From Ailanthus altissimus (Eukaryota; Streptophyta; Magnoliopsida; Sapindales; Simaroubaceae), in contig OX327703.1 in NCBI GenBank assembly GCA_946807835.1, positions 2,177,501-2,241,500 of the forward strand: DNA of 64,000 nt. Direction: 5' to 3'. Positions 35,321 to 46,891 of this stretch are shown piece after piece. Below the pieces are notes generated by a model. It worked only from the letters and a program-made list of their open reading frames with translations, made no database searches and was not told the DNA's origin. Each line of letters opens with the position of its first letter. The stretch's first letter is position 1. The translations under genes were made by a program, and so were the position numbers.

Positions 35321-35900
35321 GGGTGCCTAAGAGAGTACCATAGGAATACGCGAGTATTGTGTGTGCAAAACAATACTGATAGATTCTTAAAAAGAGTTTG
35401 TCTATTATTGTATTTTTTTTATTATCTCTTATAAGAGATTTTGTGATTTAGGAATTTTTTGTGAATTGAATATAAAAGAAGTTAGAATCTCGTGATCCAC
35501 TATGGATGTAGGCGTTTGTTGTTAAACTACGTAATTTTTTTTTATATTTTATATGTCATTATTTATCTTTTTATGTATAATTTTTTCTATTTTTAATTAT
35601 TTATAAGTGAAATTTTTATAAAGTATTTAAATTTTTTTAAACTGTATGTTAAAAACCCCTATAAATAAAAGTGATGCAATTGCAGAAAGACCAAATTGTT
35701 GGTCAGGCCACACTTAGTGGCTTAAATTACTTCAGAAATCAACCTCATGTCACCTTATTTAATGCCAAGAACCTTCACACCTGCTGCACTTTTTATACAT
35801 ATACTTTTACAAAATCTATTATCATATCTCTTCTCTTCTTTATACCTCACGCCAAAAATTGCACTTCCTCCCCCTCATTCTTCTTCTTGCTTTAGCAGCA
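35321..35900 (+). other. LTR-like fragment and upstream region of the SDR gene
   Basis: 35497-35540 ('atccactatggatgtaggcg', then 'aaactacgtaa') has the R-U5 look of a plus-strand copia-type LTR, without a matching body. 35640-35900 is the probable promoter and 5' UTR of the SDR gene: TATAAATA at about 35661-35668, a pyrimidine-rich leader, then ATG at 35901. No other gene is seen. Confidence 0.4.
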
Positions 35901-38900
35901 ATGAAATCAGAAGAACCAAATCCCCATTTCTCTTTTTCTTCTTCGTCTTCTCTGATCTCATCAACTAAGTATTAAATATCTTTCTCTTTCTGTGTGTGTG
36001 TCTGTGTGTTTCTTTCTTCTTCTTCTTCAGGGTGCACAGATAAAAAAAAGTTTTAGTCATTTTTCTTTTTTAATATCTATTTTATAGTGTTTGATTAAAT
36101 TTGAAGCAGATACAATGATTTTCTGATCAACGAACTGAAAAAGAAAATTATCTCAAATGCTTCATAAAAAAAATGAACACTTGCTATTTTTTTTCAGAAA
36201 CATTTCCTGGAATCAGAAAAATGCTTTAGGACTTAAAAGTGCTTTCTACCAAAAAATATCTTATGAGTACCATTTCAGGAAGTTTTTCTTTTTTCTTTTT
36301 TGCACCCTTACATTTTCTTGTAACCTTAACTTTTTTTTTCCCCCTTAAATGTAGATGGTGGTCTAAAGATACAATAGCCATAGTCACAGGAGCAAACAAA
36401 GGGATCGGATTCGCTTTGGTGAAGAGACTTGCTGAGCAGGGACTCACTGTGATACTAACTGCTAGAGATGTTGAAAGAGGACAAAGAGCTGCGGAATCAC
36501 TTGCAAAAAAAGGGCTTCTTGTAAACTTCTTTCGCCTTGATGTATCTGATCGTTCTTCAATAAACAATTTCGTATCATGGTTCAAAAGCACTTTTGGAGC
36601 CTTGGATATTCTTGTAAGTTTCCAATTTCTTGTTGCATATATGTGAATCTGATTTTTTTTGGCATTTTTCTCATTATTGGGTATCATCTTGATAGAACTA
36701 ATATTTTTATATATCACCAATTTTTCTAAATGTTTTTAGGTATTGACTTTGATTGGTACTAATAATAATATCAGCTATATGAAATAATTCTATTCTTTTT
36801 TTTTATGCCAATATATAAGATCTCAGTCTTCCATTTTTTTTTATTGTATGAGAGGGAGGCTGGCCGGATCAGTCTCAGATGCAATTCATTATTGTTTTTT
36901 ATTTTAATTCTTCTTCCATGTTATTGTGTTAGTGCTTCTCTTAACTTTTGGTTTACAGGGTAAATAATTTTAAAACAATTAAGTCATACAACGTTTTTGA
37001 TGGAAGTCAAAAACACAACTTTGCTTTTGGAAGGGGACTAGACTTTATGGAGAACTCGTTTTTTTTTTCTTAAAAAAAAGAAAATAAACCAGATGTCTAT
37101 TTGGGAATTAGCTCTAATTATAACACAATCTAAATATCTAATCTCATAAATTAATGAGTTAATCAAATTCTCTTTCCCAAAATAAGAGACGGGAATACAC
37201 ACACTCTCTCTCTCTTCATTTAATAGATACATTATAGTTAAGGTTTTTGTTTTTCAAATATATATATATATATGATTTTGAGAAATATATTATAACTCGA
37301 AGACAAAGTGTAATGGCTCGAATCCTTAATTTAAAAAGATTAATATTATATTTTTTAAATGATATTTTAAATTTTTTATTTTAAATTAATGTGTTAAATA
37401 ATTATTAAGTAGTGAAATGATGTAAATTTTAAAATTATTTATTATATTATTTTATTACTTAATAATTATTTGATATATTATTTGAAATAAAAAAATTAAA
37501 ATATTATTTAAAAAATGTATCATTATTTATTTTTTTAAAAAAATTTAAAGAACTTGAATTGTTAAATCGCTTTAACTTTTGTTCACTCTTTAAAGTTAAA
37601 CTAAGAAAATTTATAATCCTTTAAAAAAAATAAAAAAGAAAATTTATAAAACAATTTTAAAGGAGCTTTAAGAGAGAGAATCTCATAAATTTTTCATCCA
37701 AGAGGATAGAAAGCTGACTCTCTCACAAATAGTCGACTTTGTTAAACCCAAATATGAAAGTGAATTTATTGGAGAAGAAAAAACAAAGCATATTGTTTAC
37801 AGAAAGTCAGAAAGAAACAAAATTTTCTTGTCGGTTTTTCAACATCCTTAGTCTCGATAGTTAAGGATTCATTTTCTAACTATATAATAACGATAATAGT
37901 TTATTATCGAGATTATTTTCTTTTATTTTTTATCTATCATATATTTACATTTATGTTAAGATAAAAAGTAGATCACGATAGCACTTTCCCGAGCCATGAA
38001 ACTGGGTTCAAGTCTCTGCAAGACTTGAGTCTCTTATATAAGATGCTGAGTTTCAGCAAATTCAAACGTCTCTTATATAATATGAATATTTTCTTTTAAA
38101 AAAATAGGAATTTGAATAAAAAAAAAATCTTACTCACAAAACATAACTTTTATCTCTTATTTTTACTCTAATTTAAATGACCGAAGGTGTAAAAACACAT
38201 TTATAGCTATCCGAGCTACAATAAAAAACTTGTATACGATGAAAATATTTCCGTATTGAAAAAGAAACCTATTTATAGTATCACTTTCTCTTTCTTTAAT
38301 TTACATTCTCTTTTTCTTGCTTTTGGGTCAAACTTATAATTACAAGTTAACACTTTAGATATATAGTTGAAAATAAAAGTTTTGAATTTGTAGGTGAACA
38401 ATGCCGGTGTGTCATTCAATGACTTACATGAGAACACAGTGAAGCATGCAGAGACTGTGATCAGAACCAATTTCTATGGAGCCAAGTTGCTCACTGAAGC
38501 CCTTTTGCCCTTGTTTCGTCGTTCCCCTTCCAAAAGCCGAATACTCAACATTAGCTCCAGACTTGGCTCATTAAACGTAAGTCATTCATTTCATGAAGAA
38601 CTCGTTCACTATTATTTGAAAGAGTAATGCTATATTTAAATAATTCAGATAAAAAATTTGTATTTCAAGTGATGTGTCAATAATCGGTAATTACTACTTG
38701 TTAAGTATTATTTATTTATTTTATTATTTTTTACTAATATAGTAATTATATTACTAATTGATAATGAATACATTAAATATTATGTTAGTTAAGATACAAA
38801 TTTTATATTTGAACTATGTAATTTATTTTTTTTAAAAAAAATATATATTTAATATAAATTTTCTTTTTGTTATGAAATCTCATCTCTTAAAAGTACACCA

Positions 38901-39451
38901 TCGAACTTGTTTTCTTCGCTTTCAAACTTTTGAAATAGAAAAAGAAGAAGTTCTTCAAAATGGTGTTGGAAGTACCAATGTTTTAAAAACAAAAAAAAAT
39001 AAAAATCATGGGCATTTAAAAATTATCTCATCACATTATTTTATGCATATGCATGCAGAAGGTGAGAAACCCTAAGATAAAAGAAATTCTAAAAAATGAA
39101 GAACTATCAGAAGAAGAAATTGAAAACATAGACGGATTATTTCTTGAAAGTGTTAAAAAAGGGGCATGGAAGAGCCAAGGCTGGCCCGAGATTTGGACAG
39201 ATTATGCAGTGTCAAAGCTTGCACTCAATGCATATTCTAAGGTTTTGGCTAAACGATACGAAAGAGAAAGGATCAGTGTCAATTGTTACTGCCCCGGCTT
39301 CACTCAGACGTCGATGACCGGAGGAAAAGGCACTCACACGGCGGATGATGCGGCAGAAGTTGGAGCCATGCTCCTCTTGCTTCCTCCTCAAGAACTGCTG
39401 ACTGCTAAGTTTTACATAGGGTTTGGCTCTTTTGTTAATTCTAAATTGTAG
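35901..39451 (+). CDS. NADPH-dependent short-chain dehydrogenase/reductase (salutaridine reductase / neomenthol dehydrogenase-like), four exons
   Basis: Exons that splice in frame with GT-AG borders are 35901-35968, 36355-36613, 38394-38576 and 39059-39451 (300 codons plus stop). The predicted protein has a Ser-rich N-terminus, then WWSKDTIAIVTGANKGIG with the cofactor glycine motif TGANKGIG at about 34-41. It also has NNAG at 111-114, LNISSRLGSL with the catalytic serine region near 160-168, and the catalytic YAVSK (Tyr219, Lys223). The extra helix segment before YxxxK (about residues 171-215) marks the monomeric SDR type of plant salutaridine reductase, menthone reductase and carbonyl reductase. 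It probably reduces a small carbonyl compound in the cytosol; the substrate cannot be read from sequence. The gene looks intact. Introns 2 and 3 contain AT-rich MITE-like insertions, and its last exon is duplicated downstream at 41405-41797. The first exon is inferred from splice fit alone. Confidence 0.85.
37340..37530. mobile_element. AT-rich foldback MITE in SDR intron 2
   Basis: The two halves are nearly reverse complementary (for example 'tttaaatgatattttaa' against 'ttaaaatattatttaaa', around a centre near 37440). A related sequence occurs at 47318-47478 in another intergenic region, so this is a dispersed family, not chance AT richness. Confidence 0.55.
38634..38825. mobile_element. Short AT-rich MITE in SDR intron 3
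   Basis: Left end 'aaataattcagataaaaaat' and the right end, read on the other strand, 'acatagttcaaatataaaat' form imperfect inverted repeats about 190 bp apart. The copy in the downstream duplication (about 41015-41170) keeps the right end but lacks the left terminus. Confidence 0.5.
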
Positions 39452-39965
39452 TGTAAGCAATAATGTGATTGGTTTTGAAATAAGATCTTGATTAAGTTTT
39501 TCTCTGTCTCAAATACTTCTTCTTCTTGTTGTTGTTGTTATTATTATTAGAGAGAGAGACTGAAGATTTAGATGGGTAGTTATATTCATGTTTATTAATT
39601 CTCAAAACTTAGATTAGAAGAAAAACAAGTCCATCACTTTTACAAATTATTAAATTAGAACCTTAGAATGGAAGAAAAATACTGATTAGTTAGGTTTAAT
39701 ATTAGTATTAAGTGATTAAGTTCAACAAGCCTTTTCATGTAAGATAAATTTAACAAGTTCTCTTATATACATGAATTATGTTTTTTTTTTATATGGGTGA
39801 GGGGATTCAAATTCATGACCTCCACTTTTTAATATAAAGAGAAAAATCTTGAGACTTCTATTAAAATAGAGATAGATATACTATCAACCCTTACTAGTGG
39901 GTTGTTAATATAAATATCTCTCACGTGAAATATGTTAATTTTAGTATTTTGTCAAATTTTATGTT
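39452..39965 (+). other. 3' flank of the SDR gene
   Basis: Probable 3' UTR and downstream sequence, with a GA/TTC microsatellite near 39520-39560. It is duplicated together with exon 4, reappearing at about 41798-42270. No separate gene is seen. Confidence 0.6.
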
Positions 39966-40922
39966 AATTGTTTTTTTGAAGGCTATATAATTTTATTTAA
40001 ACATATTAATATTTTTTTTGACAGGACATAATACTTTTATTTTAATAACATATTAAAAAAAATTCATTCAATCCAAAAATTATTAAATAAAGATGCAAAA
40101 TTAAAATCAAACACAAATCTTGATAATAATATTATTATCTCCAACAAACCTCATAAAACAATCCCATCTTAAATTTCCTCCTTAATGGTTCTTTTGTCTA
40201 GCTTACAAATATGAACACTCATCACGTGCCAAAAAGATGTTCAATGATAAGCACATAATAAATTAATTAAAATAACTCTTTTTTTTTTTAAATTTTCTGT
40301 GCGTGTGTGTCTAGTTTTTCCTGATCAGTGGCTGGTTGCATCGTGGTGGGCGAGGGAATTTTCACTTTTCACATTTCATGGGGAGCACGAGGCTATGAAT
40401 GATTCCAGGAGACTGGCTCTAGCTAGTACCAATACGCAATTTAAAATAACTCTTTAGCTTTTCTCTTTTTCAAATACTAGATTTTATAAATATATGTTAG
40501 TTATGTTATGCTACAAGCTAAGCTCTTCATCACTTTCCTGGATTGGCTTACTCATGTTTTTCCTTTTTTTGGGTCAAATGATCATATTATCAAGTTCTTG
40601 AATTGCTAGGCTCTTCGCAACTTAGATAGGTGTGTGGATCTTCGTGAGCATGTGTGAGCATAACTTTGATAAATATATTTTAAGATAACTCATCTCAATA
40701 ACTTAAATGTTAAAGTTTTTTTTTATTAATATTAGGTATTCCTTTAATAGTTTGAATTTTTAAATTACATGATTTTGTTCCATAGTGGTAAAAAGTCAAA
40801 ATTTGTGTTCAAATAATTTTGTAAGAATTTTCGTAACCTTAAAATTGATTTCTTCATTTAAAAAAAAAATTATTTTTCACTTGAAAAGAGTCATAAAATT
40901 TGACGAAATACTAAAATTAACA
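39966..40922 (+). repeat. Left arm of a ~1-kb inverted repeat
   Basis: The reverse complement occurs at 42243-44968, once the LINE insertion and a local tandem duplication in that arm are discounted. Matching landmarks include the strings around 40340-40370 ('gcatcgtggtgggcgaggg') against 44387-44405 and around 40595-40650 against 42520-42560. It directly follows the 3' flank of the SDR gene. No coding potential is recognised in the arm. Confidence 0.8.
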
Positions 40923-41014
40923 GAAAAAAAAGAGACACAATTAAGAAAAATGTTCACAGCACTATAATCCTAACGTTGACAAAGTATTAAAAAATATTGT
41001 TTTTAAAAAAAAAT

Positions 41015-42270
41015 GTCTCAACTGATGTGTCATTAATAGATAATTATTATTTGTTAAGCATTTGTTCATTGTTTTATTAATATAGTAGTTATATAATACT
41101 AATTAATAATAAAAATATTAAATATTATATTAATTAAGATACAAATTTTATATATGAACTATGTAATATATGTTTTTAAAAAGTAATCAATATATTTAAT
41201 ATCAATTTTCTTTTTGTTATGAAATCTCATCTCTTAAAGTACACCATCGAACTTTTTTTCTTCGCTTTCAAACTTTTGAAATAGAAAAAGAAAAAATTCT
41301 TCAAAATAGTGTTGAAGTACCAACGTTTTAAAAACAAAAAAAAAATCAAAATCATTGACATTTCAAAATTATCTCATCACATTATTTTATGCATATGCAT
41401 GCAGAAGGTGAGAAACCCTAACATAAAAGAAATTCTAAAAAATGAAGAACTATCAGAAGAACAAATCGAAAACATAGTCGGATTGTTTCTTGAAAGTGTA
41501 AAAAAAGGGACATGGAAGAGCCAAGGCTGACCTGAGATTTGGACAGATTATGCAGTGTTAAAGCTTGCACTCAATGCATATTCTAGGGTTTTGGCTAAAC
41601 AATACGAAGGAGAAAGGATCAGTGTCAATTGTTACTGCCCCGGCTTCACTCAGACGTCGATGACCGGAGGAAAGGCACTCACATGGCGGATGATGCGGCA
41701 AAAATTGGAGCCATGCTCCTCTTGCTTCCTCCTCAAGAACTGCTGACTGCTAAGTTTTACATAGGGTTTGGCTCTTTTGTTAATTCTAAATTGTAGTGTA
41801 AGCAATAATGTGATTTGTTTTGAAATAAGATCTTGATTAAGTTTTTCTCTATCTCAAATACTTCTTCTTGTTGTTATTATTATTAGAGAGAGAGACTGAA
41901 GATTTAGATGGGTAGTTATATTCATGTTTATTAATTCTCAAAACTTAGATTAGAAGAAAAACGAGTCCATCACTTTTACAAATTATTAATTAGAACCTTA
42001 AATTGGAAGAAAAACATTGATAAATTAAGTTTAATATTAGTATTAAGTGATTAAATTCAACAAGTCTTTTCATGTAAGTTAAATTTAATAAGTTCTCTTA
42101 TATACATGAATTATGTTTTTTTTACTATATGGGCGAAGGGGATTCAAACCCATAACTTTCACTTTTTAAAAAGAATTTAAATTTAAATATACTGTCAACC
42201 CTTACTAGTGGGTTGTTAACACAAATATCTTTTACGTGAAATATGTTAATTTTAGTATTTCGTCAAATTT
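41015..42270 (+). pseudogene. Duplicated and broken last exon of the SDR gene
   Basis: Direct copy of about 38640-39965 (end of intron 3, exon 4, 3' flank) with the exon equivalent at 41405-41797. The tryptophan codon of 'SQGWPEIW' has become TGA (41528-41530), YAVSK reads YAVLK, and a one-base deletion near 41670 shifts the frame after TSMTGGK. The first three exons are absent. It cannot make a working reductase. It lies exactly between the two arms of the inverted repeat, so it was copied as part of that rearrangement. Confidence 0.88.
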
Positions 42271-42761
42271 TATGACTCTTTTCAAGTGAAAAATAATTTT
42301 TTTATTTTAATAAAGAAATCGATTTTAAGATTACAAAAATTCTTACAAAATTATTTGAACACAATTTTTGACTTTTTACCATTATGAAATAAAATCATGT
42401 AATTTAAAAATTCAAACTATTAAAGGAATACTTAATATTAATAAAAAAAAAAACTTTAACATTTAAGTTATTGAGATGAGTTATCTTAAAATATATTTAT
42501 CAAAGTAATGCTCACACATGCTCACGAAGATCCACACACCTATCTAAGTTGCAAAGAGCCTAGCAATTCAAGAACTTGATAATATGATCATTTGACCCAA
42601 AAAAAAAAAAAAAAAAAGGAAAACCATGAGTAAGCCAATCCAGGAAAGTGATGAAGAGCTTAGCTTGTAGCATAACATAACTAACATATATTTATAAAGT
42701 CTAGTATTTGAAAAAGAAAAAAGCTAAAGAGTTATTTTAAAATAAGTATTGGTACTTAGCT

Positions 42762-44293
42762 TTTTTTTTTTTAGATAGAAATAATTTATAATAATAAATC
42801 AAGAGGAAGGAACATCCTCAATAACAAAATGTTCAATTTGGGGAGGCGTTTTGCCAAATCAAATAGTTTTAGCATCTAATTTGAGAGTGAGATGTGCCAA
42901 TTCATGAGCAACACAGTTAGATGAACGATGAGCATAGATAAAGGTACAACAAGAGAAAGATGAAGAAATTGAAATAATATTTTGGAGGACCAAGCCCAGT
43001 TCTGAAGCAGACGGAGAGCGATTGTTGATGTCTCGAATAATATTTTCAACGTCAGAGGCAACTTCAATAGACGAGATGCCCAACATTTGTGCTAAAACAA
43101 GACCTCGTAGCACTGCCAAGGCTTCAAGAATATCCACGAAAGGTTGTGCATAAATAGGGATAGATGAGGAGGCCAAGACAGCCCCAAAATGATCACGTAG
43201 CACCACACCTAGCCCAGCTTTGAAATGTTTGGATGATAGGCCTGCATCAGTATTTAGTTTAATGAGACCTATGGAAGGGGCGTTCCATATTCTGGTTTAT
43301 AACATTGGAGTGCTAGTAGAGGGGACTTGGTTAGGAATTGATTCATTCTTGTAGCATTTCACCCAACTCAACACGTCTGACATTTCAACACTTTTGTGTT
43401 CCATAATAAATTGGTTTCGGATAAACCACAATCTCCAGAAAAGAATTAGCAGAGTCTCAAGCTCTTCTAAGGGTAAGCATGCCACACAATCAATCAACAG
43501 ATCTATTACTGGAGTATTATGAGAGATAGCAAAACCATGCATGAAAGAGCAAGATTGACGTACTTTCTTCAGGGCATTACATAACCATAGCGCATGAATG
43601 GAGTTTTCAGCACCTCTACCGCAACGGCTACAAGAATCATCAACAGGTACATGATGTCTCCTAAGGTTGGAAAAGGTGGGGATCCAACCATGAGACAGTC
43701 TCCAAACAAAATGCTTAATTCTCGGGGGGAGCTGTAACCTCCATATATGCTTCCATCGGTTGAGGAAAAAACCATTTCCATTAGAAAATGATGTATGATT
43801 AAGAGCAAGAGAGAGCCAATAACCACTCTTCACAAAAAAATGACCATGTTTGTCGAAGTGCCACATAACTAAGTCACTACGGTGGGACCAAGTAGAAGAT
43901 CATGGGATGCTTAGGATCAGTTTACATTCCTCTTTCGAGAAGGAATTTCATATAAGCTCATTGTTCTAGGAACCTGATGGGAGAAGTAGATCAGCCACTA
44001 GGGAATGTTCAGGCAAAATATGTGGAAATAACAGTTTAAAGGATAGGGGGCGAGGGAGCCATTGGTCATGGTAGACTGAGACAGATGAACCATTACCGAT
44101 GCGCCAACGGATCCCCTTAGCAAGCATGTTACGTCCCCAAAGAATGCTTTTCCAAACTGTAGAATCATAATGTTTAAGGCCTGCCTGTAGGAATGAAGAG
44201 TTGGGGAAGTAAATACTCTGTAGTGTCCTTGCCACAAGAGAGTTGGAGTGAACAATCAAACGCCAACCCTGTTTAGCCAAAATTGCTTGATTA
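42762..44293 (-). mobile_element. 5'-truncated LINE (L1-type) with 18-bp target duplication
   Basis: On the minus strand from 44293: RT C-terminal text (NQAILAKQGWRL, then IRWRIGNGSSVSVYHDQWLP), the zf-RVT module (WKHIWRLQLPPRIKHFVWRLSHGWIPT with CSRCGRG and HALWLC, 43866-43297), then an RNase H-like domain (43206-42859, EALAVLRGLVLA, SDVENII, AHRSSNCVAHELA). Frames are broken between these blocks. A T-run on the plus strand at 42762-42772 is the poly(A) tail of the minus-strand element. The 18-bp sequence aagtattggtacttagct occurs at 42744-42761 and 44294-44311. The N-terminal endonuclease and most of the RT were never copied, as is usual for LINE insertions. Confidence 0.9.
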
Positions 44294-44422
44294 AAGTATT
44301 GGTACTTAGCTAGAGCTAGTCTCCTAGAACAAGGTGGAATCATTGATAGCCTCGTGCTACTCATAAAATGTGAAAAGTGAAATTCCCTCGTCCACCACGA
44401 TGCAACCAGCCACTGATCAGGA

Positions 44423-44758
44423 AAAAATTAGACACACAACACACATACAAAAAAAGAAAAAGTTATTTTAATTAATTTATTATGTGCTTATCATTGACCA
44501 TCTTTTTGGCACATGATGAGTGTTCATATTTGTAAGCTAATATTTGTAAGTTAGACAAAAGAAATTGAGGAAATTGAAGAGAGTTAATTAAAACTAGACA
44601 CACAACATACACACAGAAGAAAAAAAGAGTTATTTTAATTAATTTATTATGTACTTATCATTAACCATTTTTTTAGCACATGATGAGTGGTCATATTTGT
44701 AAGCTAATATTTGTAAGCTAGACAAAAGAAATTGAGGAAATTGAAGAGAGTTAATTAA
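44423..44758 (-). repeat. ~166-bp tandem duplication inside the right arm
   Basis: 44423-44588 and 44589-44758 are about 90% alike by eye; each begins 'ttagacacacaac' or 'ctagacacacaac' and ends 'gaagagagttaatta'. The left arm of the inverted repeat has a single copy, so the doubling happened after the inverted repeat formed. Confidence 0.8.
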
Positions 44759-44969
44759 TCATGAAGATGGGATTGTAGTTCATGTGGTTTGGTGGAGATA
44801 ATAATATTATTATCAAGATTTGTGATTGATGTTAATATTGCATCTTTATTTAATAATTTTTGGATTGAATGAATTTTTTGTAATATGGTATTAAAATAAA
44901 ATTATTATGTTCTGTCAAAAAAAAAATGTTTAAATGAAATTCTACGGCCTTCAAAAAAACAATTATATA

Positions 44970-45030
44970 AATGGGCTTATTCTGACTAAATGTGGGCCCA
45001 TTTGACCCCTGCCAAATTTGGCCCAGCCCA
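44970..45030 (+). promoter_or_regulatory. Cluster of site II (TGGGCC/T) elements upstream of the COA3-like gene
   Basis: TGGGCT at 44972, the palindromic TGGGCCCA at 44993-45000, GGCCCA at 45020-45025 and AGCCCA at 45025-45030 give several site II motifs on both strands. In plants such clusters are typical of nuclear genes for mitochondrial respiratory-chain proteins, bound by TCP factors. The cluster begins immediately after the inverted repeat arm ends. Confidence 0.6.
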
Positions 45031-45049
45031 ACAATCTGCGTTGATGTGT

Positions 45050-46708
45050 ACACTCTTGTAACCGGTCAGCAACACCTGTACTTAGCGACCATTATTGCTA
45101 GTCTCTTTCACTCTGTCTCGCGCGTCAGTAGCTTGGGGTTTTAAGGGTTTTGAAGAAGTCGTTTCTCTGTTCAAATGCCCATCACAGTTGATGGTTCGTT
45201 TCTCTTTATCTTTCTTTTTAAATCACAAAAATATGTGTATGTTTCTGATTCTTGTGCTTGGTTGCTTAGTTTTGGAGTTTGATTATTTCAATACCTCAAA
45301 TTTTTATTTATTTTTCTTTGATGTTTTCAAAATCTCTTTTGGGTTCGTTTAGTTTCGACAGAATCTTGTATTTTTTTTTTCATTTTTGAGTGTTTTCTTG
45401 AATTATTTTGTGTGGATCAATATAAGTCTTTCTCTTCTTAGGTGATCCGAGATTTAATTTACATTCTTGAATGTCTATTTGAATCTCCTATTCAGTTTAG
45501 TATATGAACCATTATAAAGGTTCTGAAGAAGACAGTTCAGTTACCAGTCATATAAGCTTAGACCAATAATTCACATTGAAAATTAGCTTTTCTTCTAGTT
45601 GTTTCAAAAAATGGTCTTACCACAAAAGTGTTTTCAGATAATGCCCTTGTTATTGAGGACTACAAACATGTTTCAGTAACTATTTGCATTTTTGTGAACT
45701 GTTTCATGGTATTTGTAGCTTAAGTTTTAAAAGAAAGGGGTGGAAATGCTGCGAAATGCGCTCTGTTTCTATATTGGCTTAGGATGGGACCGTTGGCCAT
45801 TCTAAGAAAGGTTCCTGTGTTGATATCGTTTCATATAAGTATGTTACAGTTTTAGATTGCGAGGTTATGGTGGGGTAATGGATATAGTTAGATAGTGCTT
45901 TTTAATGATATATATTAGGTGGGATGCAGACACAATTAAAAGACTTGGAAGAAATCTGAGGTTGTCATGAGAAATGACTTATTATTAATAAAAAGAGCTG
46001 AGTGAGATGAATTAAGTGGGAAACACAGAATGTAAAGAAATGCCTGCCCAGGGCAAGGGAACCTTGATAAAGATTAATGGAAATAAAGGGTGAGAAGATG
46101 GATGTTGTGAGAGAAAATTTCTTATTTGTGTTTATTCATCATTCCACGACTTTGAATTTTGACCAGGAATAGCTTAGAACCATTTTCCTTATTGATGATC
46201 TCACGCAGTGCTCATCCAGAGCTGCTTGCCCCATTAGATTCTGTTGGGGCTACAAATTACTCTTCTGCGTATATTTATTTGTTCCTACATGTATTTGAAT
46301 GTTATGTATATTACTATGTTTTCTTTTTTTACTTCTCGTTTTTGTAAATTTGTTATATTATCGATTAAATTGTTATTACGTCTTCTCTTTCTTTCAGCAT
46401 GACTTATACTATCTGCAGAAATAATTGTGTCTCACAATTTTTACACCAGGATTCCTAGTCATTGCATAATGTTTAGCACTCTTAACCATATTCCAGTACC
46501 CATAATGATGCATACTTGTAATGGTAGAGCAGTTCACTTTGTGTTCTTAGACTCATGATTGTGGGTGTTTTTCTAGGGGCACTACTTAACAATTTGGTTA
46601 TTATCCATGATTGTAGTTTGCATACACTAACTAGAAGGCATATTCCTGGCTATTGCACAGCTTTGAAAGAAAAACCACATAGGCATTGAGTTATCGCTTA
46701 ATAGATAG
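45050..46708 (+). other. Probable 5' UTR exon and intron of the COA3-like gene
   Basis: No coding frame is supported apart from low-complexity runs. The site II cluster near 45000 and a GC-richer leader (45060-45190) suggest transcription starts here, with one or more introns in the 5' UTR before the ATG at 46709; a pyrimidine-rich acceptor candidate is at about 46385-46398 ('tctttctttcag'). Exact splice sites cannot be fixed without cDNA. Confidence 0.4.
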
Positions 46709-46891
46709 ATGGCTGGGCTTTTGGGATATAGTGCTCTTGGTCCCAAGGCAAAAAATCTGGTAGTTGCCGGGGGCTTAACAGCATTCGTTTTTGGAGTGTA
46801 TTTCTACACCATGAGAGCTGTTGGAGGCTCAGATGAACTGCAGGTAGCTATTGATAAGTTTGAAGAGAAGAAAAGCAAGCAGGAGTCTTGA
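46709..46891 (+). CDS. COA3: Small mitochondrial membrane protein, COA3-like cytochrome c oxidase assembly factor
   Basis: 60 residues. The order is a short N-terminus (MAGLLGYSALGPKAKN), one membrane helix (LVVAGGLTAFVFGVYFYTMRA, about residues 17-37), then a charged helix (DELQVAIDKFEEKKSKQES). This matches the short plant proteins annotated as cytochrome c oxidase assembly factor 3, which in fungi and animals sits in the inner mitochondrial membrane and helps stabilise COX1 during assembly. ATG at 46709 follows an in-frame stop-containing leader. The upstream site II cluster fits a respiratory function. A decayed second copy lies at about 54025-54245. The family name is from memory of plant homologues; a generic small mitochondrial membrane protein is the fallback. 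Confidence 0.65.
   Translation: MAGLLGYSALGPKAKNLVVAGGLTAFVFGVYFYTMRAVGGSDELQVAIDKFEEKKSKQES

Larger units (their letters stand above)
42243..44968 (-). repeat. Right arm of the inverted repeat, split by a LINE
   Basis: Reverse complement of 39966-40922. The arm is interrupted at 42762-44293 by a LINE and contains an extra tandem unit at 44423-44758 that the left arm lacks. The outer end (near 44968, 'ccttcaaaaaaacaatta') mirrors the outer end of the left arm near 39966 ('taattgtttttttgaagg'). Confidence 0.8.

Noticed and set aside
35497..35540. Possible 5' LTR of the copia copy ending at 35320
   Set aside because: The LTR-like signature is on the plus strand whereas the copia pol is on the minus strand, and it has no match to the 5301-5975 LTR.
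36226..36720. 164-codon minus-strand frame
   Set aside because: It is antisense to SDR exon 2, and its composition follows the coding strand.
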